DNA of 64,000 nucleotides from Misgurnus anguillicaudatus (GCF_027580225.2 NC_073358.2:24144501-24208500), one strand, 5' to 3'. Counted from the first letter of the stretch, positions 37,301 through 52,300 are shown. The notes: generated from the sequence alone by a model not told the origin. Translations and numbers: made by a program.

Positions 37301-40300
37301 CGCCTGTCCTCGGAAGGTACCAGAAACTAGACCGGGCAGCCATTTTGCTTTGGCACCACTGCTCAGGTTCACGTTTTGCAATCCGAATGTCTGAGTTAAG
37401 GCTTCCACTAACAGCTATGGGGTTTTCTTTGTGTTTAATAAAATGACTCACCTTTCCTCTTGTTCCAGTTTCTATTGCTAATGCGTTTTTCTTTCCATGC
37501 ATGATTGGAGTGAATATGGGCCACATTTCATTCACTCTTTTTCTGGTTTGTTAAGTATGTCCGGATACCAACCATTTCTTTTCAAGCTTGACGTAATACA
37601 TCAGATTAAAGATCTCATCTGTTAACATTTTATTTGAAAGTTACTCAAGTAAAGTTCTTACTCATATTTGGTTAAACAACAACTGACAATGTGTAGTACA
37701 TGTCTTTACCTGTACATGCATCACAGTATGTCTAAAACATAATCAAATATTTCCACTGCATATTTAAAAGGGCCATTAGACAGGTAGTGACTTTTTATTT
37801 TATTTTTCTGGACCTTCACATTCACTAAACACACCACTGGTTGCACTGGTTTTGGAGAGTGTCACATTTACACTAATGCCCTAAATGTGCATTTATTTCT
37901 TATCAGAGAAACATTCATCTGTTTCTTTGTAAACACAGGTCCTCCAAGAATGTCTCCTAAATCACAGCGGACCCCCAGACCTCATAGAGTGCCCTCATGT
38001 CGGGGCGGTGGGCCCCCTTCCGGAGATTTCATGTCTCAAGGTGCGTCTGAGCTTTCGACTCCTCCGCCTGCTCGCAACAGCCCTTCCGGGGGAACCTGGT
38101 CATCTGTAGTTAGTGGTGGTAAGTCTGTACAGATTTCATGTCTGCTTCTGTCATAATCGTCAATAAAACTGTGGACTAATTTTGCTGCTTCCTCTCAGCA
38201 CACAGACCTCGTTCACCTCGACAGAATAGCATTGGTGGAGGTGCTCTGAACCCCTCCTGTGTGTCTTCCCCTCAGGCTGGCACCGTGCCGGTAGACTCTG
38301 TAACAGGTTCCACAACAGCGACGTCACCTACAGCAGCAAACACAGCCACCAACCTGGATGCATCTCAGATTGAAGAGGGTTAGAGCTTCACAAGTATCAC
38401 TTACTCAATATTTCCCAAAGGATAATAAAGCTTCTATATATATCTGAGCTTTAAGGTTATGTTGTGCTTTTATTATAATAAACTGAACTGGATGTAGATG
38501 CCCCCTTTAAACTATCAGTGATAATTTAGGGCCAGGTTTACTAACAGCCACCACTAGCGCAAAACCTCATTTTGGCGTTAAATAACAGCAGTCGGGATTT
38601 CCTAAAGACCCGGAGTGGATGATTAGCGCTGAAAGGGTGTGGTCTAGTTATTTTTGCAACTGACATTATTGCATATGCATTTCTAGCATTTTCCTTTTCA
38701 GACGCAAAATTTATGGGAGGAAAATATTTAAATAATTCACGCAGCGCTCTCTGTATTTTGCGCACTCCATAATTTGCGCTGCTTTAGGTAGATAGCATTG
38801 ATCATTATGATAATGACATGTTGCGCATGTGTTACTTAATTTGCGCATTTTTATTAAATTAGCCGCCGATATTACCATTCCCATTTGCGCTTTTTTGGAA
38901 TTAGGCTCTTATGCTAATTTGTCCCGTTTAGTAAATCTGGCCTTTAGTGTGGTTGTTTATGTACAAGGTCTTACAATGGTATTTTATTTCAAACATAGCC
39001 AAAGAATCAAGAACACTAGAGACAAGACAGAATTCTCCCAATGCCAACAAGGAAAATGTGAAGCCTCTTGAAAGTTCTGCCAGTATCGCTCGAATTGTCG
39101 ACAAAGGTTTGTAGAGATGGTTTTGGACATTTGTCAGTTCTTAAAAGGAAAACACCACCGTTTTTCAATATTTTACGATGTTCTTACCTCAACTTGAACA
39201 AATTAATACATACCTATCTTTTTTCAATGCATGCAATTAATCTTTGTACAGCGTGACGTGAATGTGTTAGCATTTAGCCTAGCCCCATTCATTCCTTAGG
39301 AAACAGGGATGAATTTAGAAGCCACCAAACACTACCATGTTTTCCTTATTTAAAGACTGTTACATGAGTGGTTACACGAGTAAGTATGGTGGGACTAAAA
39401 TAAAACTTGGCGATTTGAAAAAAAAAAGATAAAAATTGAGTATTGTATTGTATGGCGGAAGAGCACTTCGTTTGCAGCACTTTGACCTCAGCTCGAAGTA
39501 ACATTCGTCAAACTTCGTCAATATTAATGTGCCCGAGGTCGAAGTGCTCTTCCACCATACAATATAGTTCTAATTTTATATTAGTTTAAAAAATTGCCAC
39601 GTTTTATTTTGTGCCACCATACTTACTTGTATAACTACCCATGTAACAGTATTTAAATAGGGAAAACGTTGAAGTGTTTGGTGGCTTCTAAATTTATCCC
39701 TGTCTGGATCCTAAGGAATAAATGGGGCTAGGATAAATGCTAACACATTCGCGACGTGCTGTACAAAGGATTAGTCTAAATTGAGGTAGGAACATAGTAC
39801 AATATTGAAAACGGTGGTGTTTTCCTTTAATGTGTGTTTGGAGCTTTCGCACAGTTTTCACCAAGTTGAAAAAGGAAAGCATGTAGAAACAGAAATTGCT
39901 ATTTTCAGTATGAATTATGTAGCTTTTAAGTAAGGGATAATGTAGAGGCAGCGGGTTGTTATCGCAGAATTAAGCCCCAGCAGTGTGATCAGGTGTGTTG
40001 TATCACACTGATGGGGCTTATTTCGCAAAAACAACCTGCTGCCTGTACGTTATACTGCTCGTTACACGGCTATTTACCTCATAAGTAAGGTAAGGAACAT
40101 TTTAAATATTGATTTAAAAATATTTTATTTGCTTATTTTTAACAAATGCAGACCTTCTGCGAGGAAAACCCATTTACTTTTGGTTTTAAGTAGAGGTCGA
40201 CCGATATGGGCCGATGCCAATTTCGATATTTGGAAATCAGGACATTCGAATTTCTTGGACAATATGTTTGGCCGATTTTCTATTTGTACATAATAATCAA

Positions 40301-43300
40301 AATGTCCTTATCATTGGCTTAAATAGTGACATTTTTACATTTAAAACATTTGCTAAAGTATTTAAAAAAAAACAATGACTGTTCTTTCTAAAGAGTTTTA
40401 CAACCTCCTCCGCACCATTCATTTATTAGACACAGGTATTACCTGACACTCTGCTGTCATCATTTCTTGCTTTTTGATCAGTTTTTTACCATGGCTTTTA
40501 TTGCTTTGTAGGATAAAATTTTTCTTTGGTAGACCTAATAAATTATTTAATCATCATAAAGTTAACACGGTAAACGTCTTTGCTTTTTATTTTAGACTGT
40601 TATTTAGGGCAAATCTTTTTAAACACATTAACATTCTCATTTCTGAGGCGTTATGAGTGACTGATTGTGCTGACAGCGACGTCTTGTGAGTTCAGTGTTG
40701 GACAGATCTGTTGTTTCAACCGTTAATTCAAACGAATTGGTTCAAAGGAGTCAGTTGGCAAATCGGACTGGTGTGCTTATCCAGGCTGAGCAACGGAAAA
40801 CTGTAAAGTGTTACTGTAACAACACGAAAAACATTTCCTCGCTGGATATGATTTGGTCTTCCGACCTTTCGCCATCGTGTCAGTTTTGTTTTGAGTAATA
40901 TGAGCGAGGAAGAAAACAGAGAGACAGTTAAAAGACCAGGGTTCCCACGGGTCCTTGAAATCCTTGAAAGTTTGTGAATCTGGGGAAAAATATTCAAAGC
41001 CCTGGGAAGTTTTTGAAAATATACATACATAGATACAGGACATTGAAAGTGCTTGAATCTATTTTATGCAAAAAAATCCATATTATTCCCAGTGTAGTGT
41101 AGGATAATATCATAAAATTTCTAGCCTTTTAAGCACACATGCAAAACTGTTTGCTTTAAATGCTTATATCGTCTGTATGCTAATATTGATTCATACCAAA
41201 ATGCTTTTTTGCATAGTTGTGTTTGACACATGAAAACGTCTCGGGTTACGTATGTAACTGTTGTTCCCTGAGAAAGGAACAAGACGCTGCGTCCCCCTTG
41301 ACATACTTCCTGCGTCCCTGTAACGCCGTCTTTGGCAATATTTCAGATAGCAATATACTTCCTGGCTCTCAAGTCACCCTGTCTTTGTTAAGCCTCACCA
41401 TTGGTTGAATTTGATATACACATTCAGACGCACTTACCCCTGGAGGCGTCCCCAAAGTGGCACCGCAGTGACGAAGCCCAAGTTCCCTCGAAGGGAACTG
41501 TAACAATGTATCTTAACTCTTTCACCGGCAGCATTTTTCATGATTTTCACAAAAGTTTAATGTCTTCCAGAAAATGCTCCTTTTTAAAGATATATAAACA
41601 TACAATATATGAAATAAAAGAACCGACCCTCTGCTTTCAAACAAAAAAAAATTAGTTTCATCCTACCTTCATGTGTTCTGTTTTTATCACCTCTCAAACA
41701 TGTGTAGGTTTCATCAAAAACACCAAATTTTGAGCAAAAAGCTGAGATAATTCCATTTTTCTGAAGGACTTTTGATAGAGATCAGATGCAGAGCGATCTT
41801 TAAAACATAGACGGACATACAGCTGTTTGTCCTAAGGCAATACTTCCGGTTTTTATAAGTTGCGGAAGAGCGCCACCTGGTGGATAATAGCGGTATTGCA
41901 GATTGACGAGATAACTCGTCAATGGCGGGGAAATAGTTAAAAGGTGACACGGTGTAACCTTGCTCTAACTTGAAATTTGGCCCCACATTTTGTCCTTGAA
42001 TTTGAGGGTATTGGACCTGGAAAGTCCTTGAAAGGTCCTTAAATTTGATGTTAACTAAGGTGTGGGAACCCTGAAAGACACAAAGGGTGCATGCGCGCCT
42101 CTGCTCACTTTGTCACCCAAAACAAAGATCATCACTCATTAATCACATTAAATGAGCCCAATCTTTGTGACTGCACAGACGGTGCACCGCGAGACCCGTC
42201 ACCCGTACTGTCTGCTTAATTTGTGCGATCTTGCCATCGTTTACTAAAGCTGTTTGTGAACAAGGCACGGCTGCGCCATCACAAGTTCTACAACAACGCT
42301 TATGTGCCAGCAGATGCGCCTGCCTATTAATCGGCCTAATTTTGCAGAAAAATCAACCAAAGCCGATTTATTTAAATATGCAAAAAATCAGCCAAATTAT
42401 CGCCCTGGCCGATAAATCGGTCAACCTCTTGTTTTAAGATAAGATGTTCAAATGTCACGACACACTTTGGTTTAATAATTTGTACGTTTAATGTCATATA
42501 TGTTATTAAAAGGCATGCATTATATTACATTTTTGTGTAATATTAAATTGTACCTGTCAAAATGATTTGCATCGTCTGCGTTACCATGTGTTATTAGTTT
42601 TTGAGCGGTTGTTATCTAGAAATAACATACCTTGGAATGTCAGGACTGGCCAATCAGAATCAAGCATTTTAGAGTGCCGTGTAACAACTTTTTATTCTAC
42701 AAAATTGTTAATACTGTAAAAAGAGCGAATAGTTATATGATCTTTAGAATTTCTATCATAAATTAGATGTATGTTAGACATGTACTATTAACTGAACCTT
42801 GTGATAAACAAGTCATGGTATAATTTGTCAAATTTATGTTTGTGTTGTCTCCCATAGGATCTCCCAGCATGGCTTCAGACCAGAGGAAACAAATAGATAA
42901 TTTAAAGAAATTCAGTGCAGCATTTGTAGTAAGTATATTTCACTGCTGTTACAGTATTTCTGTTCTTACCTCAAGTGCTTTTATTCAGTGCCTCACTTTT
43001 TTTAGTTGCAGGACCTAGGGGATAAGGCAAAAGATCAACAAGCTGACAAAAATGCAGGAGACTCAACTGGAGGCAAAGTCTCCATAGAGTCCTCTTTTTG
43101 TGAAGAGGCCTCCACTTCTGTCGGCCCAGCAAGAAGTAAATCTGGTACCCCATCTCTATCTCCCTCCTTTGCGGTAGCGGAGCAGAAACGAGGGCCCGAT
43201 GTGACTTCTCAGGGTGTCCAGACCAGCTCACCTCTGGCCAATGCTGCAAAAGACAAAGATGAGAAGGAGGAAAAAAATGACCCTGTAGCAGAGTGAGTCA

Positions 43301-46300
43301 GCTGGAGAACGTATCATGTGATTCAGTTATTCAGTATAAAATTGCTGTAATAAAATACATGCAGAGATTACGTTGTTTATTGACCTGAGACATGTTCATG
43401 TAATCTTGATTCATGTATTTTTTAGGAGTGTTAGAAAATCTACTCTCAATCCCAATGCCAAGGAGTTCAACCCAAGAGTAATTTGCTCCCCTGTAAGTAT
43501 ATCAGAACTTCATTTAAAGGGCACATATTATGGAAAATCCACTTTTACAAGGTGTTTGGACATACATTTGTGTTGGTAGTGTGTTAACACAACAACCATA
43601 CAAAGAAAGAAATCCACAATTTCCTTTTTTAATCCTCATTAAACCAGAGCAGTCTCATTAGACATGCCAATGACGAGTTTTTACCGAGGAGCAACCTTCC
43701 GATCTCTCTGATGAAGCCAATATGGAAGTGATTTAAACTGCAGTTTATCAACGTTAGAGGCTGGCTACAAAAGGGAGTCATTCCCATAGACCCACATGTT
43801 AAAATGGGCAACTTTACAGTAGAAAATAAATATTTACAGCCTGACACAAAAAATTGTTTTGGTCTATATAGCTAATTTTGCCCTTCATGACAACTGTGAG
43901 GGGGGTGAATATTTTGTAACTCTTCAGTTTAAATTATATTAATTAGGGCCCGACCGATATGCATTTTTTGAGCCGATACAGATATTAGGGAGTAAAAAAG
44001 ACGATAACGATATATCGGCCTATATTCTTTAGGTGTATATTATAGTACAGTACACATATACTACAGTATAATATACTACAGCACTGTACATAGAATACAC
44101 TATATACATTAACAGAATTTACTATATATAAATAAATAAATGCAATGCAATGCAATGATCACTCACAAATGTGGTGATCAAACACTTAAATTGACGTGAC
44201 ACGGATATGTACTACAGTCAAGAAGTTAACAGTAAACTTTATTATCCAAAATTAGTCTGATATCAGTGCACTAAACAGTAAACTTGACTTATTATAAATG
44301 ACTTTAAAACACAAACAGAACAAAATACATAAAACTTTCATCATTTGCAGTTTTGACGAGAATAACGTTATATTGGACTTGAAAGGGGAAACTTATGAAG
44401 TCATTGTTTATTAGCTTTACAGTAAGTTGTGTACTTCACAAATTAGTTAGCAACTCACCGTTAAGAAGACAATGCTTGTCTGACAACATACTGATGTAGG
44501 CTTATGTTTAATGTATACTGCACAACGTTTTTATAACAAAACCCACAGTGTTCAGCCCAAACTTTAGACTTTTATAAAACGAATGCGTCTTCTCTCCGCC
44601 TCTTTTATTTAGCGAGGGTGTAAATTTGCGCAAGCTTATTAAATAAATTCCTCTGAAATGAGCACGTTCAGTAAAAACACAAGCAGCCGTAATCTCATAT
44701 ACTGTTATATAAGTGCACGACTGCGCGTAGTTTAAACGTGTCATTTCTCCCGCTTGCGTTTTAATAACTCGCAAGTGGACAAAAGAGACGGATTAAAAAC
44801 TCCAAATCTAACCAAATGCATGTCTCTCTTGTCCACTTATAATACAATCAACCAAAGCGCATCTTAATACCAAGTGTAAAAATGTTGAAAAAGACTCTGC
44901 GTGACTGCCGCCACCTGAACTGAGAGATCACTGACTGTCTGAAGTTAAGGGGGTGGGGGATTGGCTGGTGTCACTACAGTGAGTGACCTGGGTCACCATT
45001 AGCAACCAATAGGGCGCACTCTACTAGACAAAAACAAATACTTACATATTTCAAAAGCATTTAATGTGTTCTGTAAGAAACGTTCATATCGGCTGCATAT
45101 CTGCGGCTTATACACCAATACAGATATATCTGCGACAGGCTCATATTGGCCGATAAAATTGGCAAAACGATAAATCGCTCGGGCTCTAACTTAACTTCTG
45201 CATAATTAAGGGCGTGGCCACTTTAGTGACGGTTGAATAGCCACTGAATAGTCACTAGAGTTTGGCTCGGCGGGCGTGGTTTCAGCCAGGGGCGTAGCAA
45301 CCGGGGGGACGGGGGTTACGTCCCCCCCACTTTTACTGTGCGTTCACATGGCTTCACATGGTTCATTTGACGATCTTTTAAAACAATCTATAGTATTGAT
45401 TAGCGAAGCAATGTGGCAGGAAATATTGCGAAGCTCAGATATTGTTATATAATGAATAAACAAGATGTGCACTGCGGACGCATTTGTCAAGAAGCACCGC
45501 CGTGTGTCTGTTCATTCACTGCTCTCAGTTTCTGACTGGAGCGCGCGTGACAAAGGAGAAGCGCATCAGTGTTGTTTTTGGCAGCCCTTTTAGGTTTCGT
45601 TTTAGTCTTAGTCTTTTAGACGAAAATGCTTTTAGTTTTAGTCACATTTTAGTCACTTGTAAAATTTATAGTTTTAGTCAAGTTTTAGTCGACGAAAACG
45701 CAAAAAGGTTTTAGTCGACGAAAACGCAAAAAGGTTTTAGTCAAGTTTAAGTCAATTTTAGTAAAAAAAAATTTTTTTAACCAATGAATTTAGGTTAAAA
45801 AGTGTGGTGTATTTAATATAATTAAAATGTGCATTAAGGTTGTCCCTGAGGGCTTGCCGTTGTTTTAGTCGGTGTGCCTTCTGCGCATGTCATAACAAAA
45901 AGTTATGAAGAAAAAAGTTTAGCCTAATATACCCTCATGTTGAGTTTGTGTGTTACGCTGAGACCTCGCTTATAAAGTTGAGAAACGCGTGCCTTGCCTT
46001 ATTTAAATACACCACAAAAAGTATTGGAAATGGGCTTAGGTTTGACAAGTAGATACATGTAAATCCTTAAGCTTACCATAAAATATGGCACAAGCCAAAT
46101 GTCGAGTAAAATTGGATGTTAACATATGTTAACAGCGTGTCTTGTTAGTTAACAGTGTGACTTGTTAGTTACCTTTAAAAAATATTAGCGTGATGAGCCT
46201 GCAGGTGCCGCTTGAGGTTGGTGGTATTCTTCCCACCTAGTTTGTGGCCACATTTACCGTCGTCTCCCAATATATTTCCGTTTTCTGTCTGATGGATTAT

Positions 46301-49300
46301 ACTGAAAGTATGTCCATAAATCATCTCGTCGTTTCCGTTTATTGGCGTCACCCCTACGGTCCTGCGAACTCGCCACAGCCGCAGGTGTGTTGTTGTTGTT
46401 GTTGTTTAAAATCTGGTGCTCGGCATGGCGGCAGCTGGGTGGTGGGCGTGGGCGTGAGTGAGACTGTGTTGACCCAAAACAAGGATAGAAAGCGGCAGCA
46501 TTGCTGATACTTTTGAGCTAAAAACAGACAGATTTCACGCAAAATAGGCAGAAATGACATGCATTATGAACGTCAGACTTATAATCATTTTCGTTCCGTC
46601 TCGTTTCGTCAACGAAAACTCGAAAGCGTCTCGTCATGTTTTCGTCACCTTAGAGACATTTTTAGCTAGTCATCATCGCGTTAGCGTCATAAAAAAGATG
46701 TGCGTCAACGAAATCATTTCGTTATCGTCATCGTTGACGAAAACAACACTGAAGCGCATACGAGTATCTGTAGCTGTTTATAATCTTTTTGAGCCGCCAA
46801 ACTCACTCTGTTGAGACGTTTTATTACACGGCTCTCTGGAATGCTTGATTCTGATTGGTCAGTTGAGACATTTGCAGGTTCGTTCTTTTCAAATAATAAC
46901 CGCTCCAAAGTAATAACGCATAGCCGGTACTACTTGTATGTTTAAAATCCCTCCGCGTCAACAAAGATTACCGTTTGGCGCCATCTTGTGACAAACACTG
47001 GACAACCACAATTAACAATGGTGGTACTATATCGTTTCGCGGAAAGATAAGAATGTTTATTTAAAACAAATATGCCAATACAATATGCCAATACAATGTT
47101 TCAAATTCATATTTATGTCCAGTTTTTTTCTTGTGGCAAGTAGCAGTGTAATAAGCGGGATAATGTACAGGCAGCTTGTAGTTATCGCAAAATAAGCCCC
47201 TTCAGTGTGATACAAGACCCTCCGCTTCGCGTCTGTCGGGGCTTATTTTGCGATAACTACCCGCTGCCTCTACATTATCCCTTACATAATAAACGCATCT
47301 TTGAATAATGCCACCACACTCGCGGTGTCTGTTCCTGATGATTTTGCCACACATTTAATTGTAGAAAATGTATTTTAACCTCCTCATATGCAAGTTTAAA
47401 GTTAATTCCTATTTAAAACAGAGTTTAAAGTAGGGTAATGGAGCAACAGGATTAAAGATAATCTAGTTTTACTGTAAAAGGTTTGGAAGTTTTGATTAAA
47501 GAACTCACTTTGATCTTTAAAATAGTAAAAACTTGTAAATACACTGATTTAGGTTTTATTGCTATATTTTCATAAAATGCATGTTGTATAAAATTACTGT
47601 ATATGTAATCGGTATACTCATTTAACACAAAGTACAAATGTAGTGTAACTGAAATATTGTAAATATCATAAAATATATTTATTTCGATGTTTTTAAGTTG
47701 TTTTTAAATTAACACAGCTCAAACATGCATTTTAGTCTGGGACTAGGATAAGATGTGTCCGGGAAACCACTCCTTAAAGGGACACAAGGCAGCATTTTTA
47801 TGTTAATAAATCATCTTCGTAAGTCGGTATATGTTTAAATGACACATTACATGACGAATGAAGACTCTCTCGCCCACCCCTACCGTCTGTAGGAAGAATA
47901 CGCCACTTGCAAGTTCGCTGTATCCGACCCGGTGTCCTTCAGTCTCGTAAAGTCTCAGATATAGAAAGCATTTACTCCCAGACACTAGGGGGAGCTAGTA
48001 GAGAAATAATACTCAGACTTGCCTTGTGTCCCTTTAATGAACGATTGTGGACGATGAAATTTCAATTGAACAATTTTCACTTTCCTTATCAACTTCACTT
48101 TGTGCCGCGCCATGACTGCTTCCGTCTTCCATCATCTCACTTTCTGATTTAATATTGTTTCGTTTAATGGTTAAATTAAATCCTTCAGACTTTTAATTTA
48201 AAAATGTTAAGCCACTGTGTGCTTAAAAAAACAGAAAAGAAAAAGAATAACTATTTACATTTCTTTGCACTTTTTAACATTTTTCATCAGCCCAAACCAG
48301 CAACAACTCCGACTCTGACTCGGCCCCAGGGTCAGCCCAGCCCTTCCATTGTAGTACAGCAGCCCTCTGCTGTCTATGGCCAGACAATGTTCCAGATGTA
48401 CCCTCTGACCCCCGTCAGTCCTGGCGTACAGGTGAGCTCTAGGATTGTTCCTACTCTCATTTGTTCTCTGCATGGAAGTTCCTATCTGTTCTCAAAACGT
48501 CAGTGCCGACATTTCTTTTTTTTTTCTTTCTTGTGTGTGTGCCAAAATCCTAGGGGTCTTGTTCATCCCACATATTTTCATCCATCTCTTCTGTTCTTCA
48601 GTTTGTCAGCTTGACTTGCAAAATATCTGCATGTTACTCAACACACGACTGTACTGTTAGATCTTCAGGTTTAGTTTGAGCCATTAAAGGCTTGTTCACA
48701 CCAAGTCTGACACAAATGATGTCCAAGTTCATGTGATTTTAATGTTTGCATATGCTGTAATGCAAATGACAAGCCACGTGTTAATACAGATTTTTTTTTG
48801 TAAAAATGTGCAGGGGTAGTAGACGTAGCATCTTTCCACTGGACTTCTTGGGTAATGTTAAACTACTTTTATGGATGTTGACACATTATCCAACAGCTAA
48901 TAAAGCTGTATAAGGGTATTTGGGGAGCATTGTTTTATTTTTCAGTCTTTCGGAATTCAGACTTGGCATGAACAGGCCTTGAGGTCCACAACATGATAAA
49001 TATCTTAAAGAAGGTAGCATGCTGTCTGCCTTTGGAGAGAGGTTTTGGTTCATCAGCCCAGCCTCAAGTTGTACCTCAGTGATATTTGATATATTCACTT
49101 ATTTCTTTTTGGAGTTCAGAAAATAAAAGCTTCAGTGTTTTATTTTGGTATTGGTAAATGCATATATTGTCGCTTGTCTGACGTAAACCTTGAATCTCCA
49201 TTTTTGGTTACTTTTTTGCAAAAATCGTTTAAAAGAGCTAATGGCGAAACCATGAAACTTTAATCAACCTCTACAGCACATGAAGTGCTGAACACATGTT

Positions 49301-52300
49301 GGAGCATCGCTGCCGTAAACGTGTGGTATCTGCGTGTTTGTAATAAAGGGTAAAATAAGAATATATGTACAGCATTTTCTTTACTCAACAAACCATAAAG
49401 ACTAATGTTTCATGTATTTGAGGAGTAGAGAGAAGTTTATTAGTCTAGCATTTGTTGTAGTGTAATATTGACAATACAGTCTTAAAATCGTATTATTTGT
49501 TTGGTCAAATTACCAAAACCTGCCTACATTGCTACAATAAACTTTATAACCTGAAAGATGATGAAAACTTAATGTGATACACCATAAAATTTCTTAGTGC
49601 ATGTATTTTATAATGTACTACTATAGAGATGCATTTGATTTAATAGAGAGGAAACCGATTTAAAGTGGAAGTCCACCCTAAAACAACATTATGCTCCAAC
49701 ACTATATTTCGTCACATGTGTAGTTGATTGTGCTGCCATGTACTAACTCCATATAAAAAATTAAAGCTTTTAACTGCTACAGTAACGGTGATTTGACAGG
49801 TCGTCAAATCACCGGAAGAAAAAAGCACTACTACATATTCTAAATGTTCTGAATGGGGGCGGGTCTTGAGGCGAGATGATTGACAGTAGATGATAACGTT
49901 CTTTGGTCGACAGCTGCACAGGATGAGCTAACTTTGCTTGCTTTGCTCGTGTTCATAATAACAATAACATGATGATAACTTTCTACGTAGTATGTTTACA
50001 GTAGTTACACAAAATAAGCAACAACTAAGCCAAATTATGTTTTGGATATTTTGACCATTTTACATTAACTGAGTCCGCGGGAAACTGGGCTGAAAAACAG
50101 TACTTGAAATCCTCCTGACAAAAGTGCTGGCTGCATATTCAAGTTTTTGAGTAATCTGTCAGTTCTGTGTGAACTGAGGGTCACGTTGATGTAAACAATA
50201 AAAACTCCCGGTGGCCTGGATTTGTTGTCCTTACATCCACATACTGCACAGGTTCTAGTCATCTTTTATCAAGGTTTTGGTGATTTACCCTTCAGAGACG
50301 GTAAAAGCGGAGTTACTCTTTGGTTGGGTTTGTCTGCTGGCTAACTTCAACTTGATTGGAATTGTTTTGAGAGCAGGTTGAGCGGTAAAAGAAGCTATTA
50401 GGTTTGTTCGACTTCATGCGGAGCCGGAAGAATCGACAGCCGAATGACGTCAAAGTACCACAAAAGCGATTCGCGAAATCATACGTAGGATTTTGCTTTT
50501 AAATCACTCTCGCCGACCATTGACATCATCGGGGTGTTGGTTCTTGCGGCGCCGCATGAAGTCGAACAAATCTGAAGGCTGCATCAATCAGTGGTGAGTC
50601 CGTCAAAGAATGCTACGAAAATTTCGTAGCTTCAACGTACTATCAATCTAATAATCGAAATCGTGCAAATTTCTTTTTTTTTCTCATGTAAAATGCAAAA
50701 TGGACATAAATTACTCGTGATAACAAGCTAAAATGTCTAGGGTTCAATTACGCTTAAAGCGTGTTGCTTTCATATTCTGGTCTCATCTCCTCGCCTGTAC
50801 ATAGTATGCTAATGCCTTATGCTTACGCCTTGTAATGCATTGTCTTCATAATGTTTTATTATGGGAAAACACTTAACGCAAAACTTGTTGCGTTTATATT
50901 CTGGGCTCATCTACTTACCTATAGTAGCCTATGCTTTCTAATGTATATACTGAATTTGGTCTTTGTAATATCGCACTCTTCGAAGTTTCGGTAAACTCCG
51001 CTAAGACTCAATAACAACAAAGTTCTTTTAGAGTAGTTTATTTCTAATAACAAGCAAAATAAACAAGTAGATTACCTCATTTTAAATCATGGCTAAAGCG
51101 TTACATAAATAATCACATATGTTATTTTCGACGAGGTATTTGTTTCAGAGTAAAGTTTAACAACTAGTCAGACCATTAAACAAACAGAGATCGGAAGTTA
51201 AGTTCGACTCGTCTCAGACGCGCAATTGCATCAACGCATGTGCGTCAGATGAACCCGTCTATATAAAAAACCACAATAGCAACATTGGACAAACCCAGTG
51301 TTTATTTTTTTTTTTTAATACGTTTTTGTCAATTCCTAAAAAGTAGCGGTTTTGGAGATTTTTTTTAAAGGTTTGATGGGACAGCGCCAATATATTGCTG
51401 AAGAATGAAAAGATTTATGTTAGTGAAAAACACATTGGCGACCACGTTTATTTTTTTACATTTCCTTTTACATTTCCTGCATCTATCTAAGCCTTTGATT
51501 CATTCTTGGTCACTCGCACATTTTCTACACAAATCTTGTTTCAAATGAAAATCAAACTAAAGACTCGTTTTTTTTTTTGTTCTCCCTCTCTCCTCTCTCT
51601 CCATTAGAAAAGCATTATTTGGAAGGTTTGTGCAATTCTAAGCTTCTTTATTCTTCTGAAACATGTATGAGACTTCTGCCTGTATAACTGACCAGCAGAT
51701 GCTGGTTTGCTCATTTCTTACTGCAGCCGATGATTTTATTTTTTCATATTGTCAGTAAAGTATATTTTTTGTGCTGCCATTAGATCACAGCTTATTTTAT
51801 TATCTAAGATTTTAGTAGTAGTAGTGTTTCTTTCTGCTTGTTTTAAAATATGTATTTGATCATCTCTTTAGTTATTTCCACAGCCTCAATGCCTGCTATA
51901 CATGATAAATGATTAATTCTTGTTTGAGCTATTGACCATAACAGCAAAATATTATAGCAATCTTCATTCAGAATGTTTAGGGTCTATATACTGTTACTTG
52001 CCAACCAACCCATGAATAATACAGGACCAAATCCTGCTGGGTTACATTTTTGCCTTGTCAATATTATATTGCATACACAAACATTCAATATTATAAACGG
52101 TTAAACATTTTAATTTAATTAAAAAAAATCATTTTCATTTTAATGCCTGCAACACACAGTAGTTTAAAAATGCATTTATCAGCAACAAGCATCAAGAAGT
52201 CAAAATACAGATGTTGTTCTGCATCTCAAGTTCTGTTTCCTGTCTTTAGCCTCCAGCCATGTACCATGTTCAGGTTCCTCACATGACCATGAGCCAGACC

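Larger units (their letters stand above)
40937..42073. mobile_element. CAGGGTTCCCAC element nested in the hAT element
   Basis: CAGGGTTCCCACGGGTCCTT at the left and TGTGGGAACCCTG at the right are inverted ends. AAAGAC flanks both sides. GTCCTTGAAAG-type repeats occur near both ends. It contains two further inserts at about 41228-41510 and 41512-41942. Confidence 0.8.
40191..42430. mobile_element. hAT-type element, TAGAGGTCGACCGAT ends, 2.24 kb, with nested insertions
   Basis: The left end TAGAGGTCGACCGATATGG and right end CCGATAAATCGGTCAACCTC are inverted repeats with an exact 8-bp duplication GTTTTAAG (40183-40190 and 42431-42438). The interior holds another element at 40937-42073. No intact transposase is present. 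Confidence 0.9.

Noticed and set aside
36930..37446. Open frames on the plus strand in other phases over the atxn2 exon at 37101-37316
   Set aside because: Only the phase-1 reading joins upstream GG and downstream SSEG and matches ataxin-2. The others start in the intron.
37083..37535. Long open frame on the minus strand opposite the atxn2 proline-rich exon
   Set aside because: It is a shadow of a GC-rich plus-strand exon (37101-37316) with clear splice sites and strong homology to ataxin-2. The antisense reading has no recognisable domain.
45286..45330. CAGGGGCGTAGC start of another repeat
   Set aside because: It looks like a common fish repeat terminus, but no matching second end was found, so no element was called.
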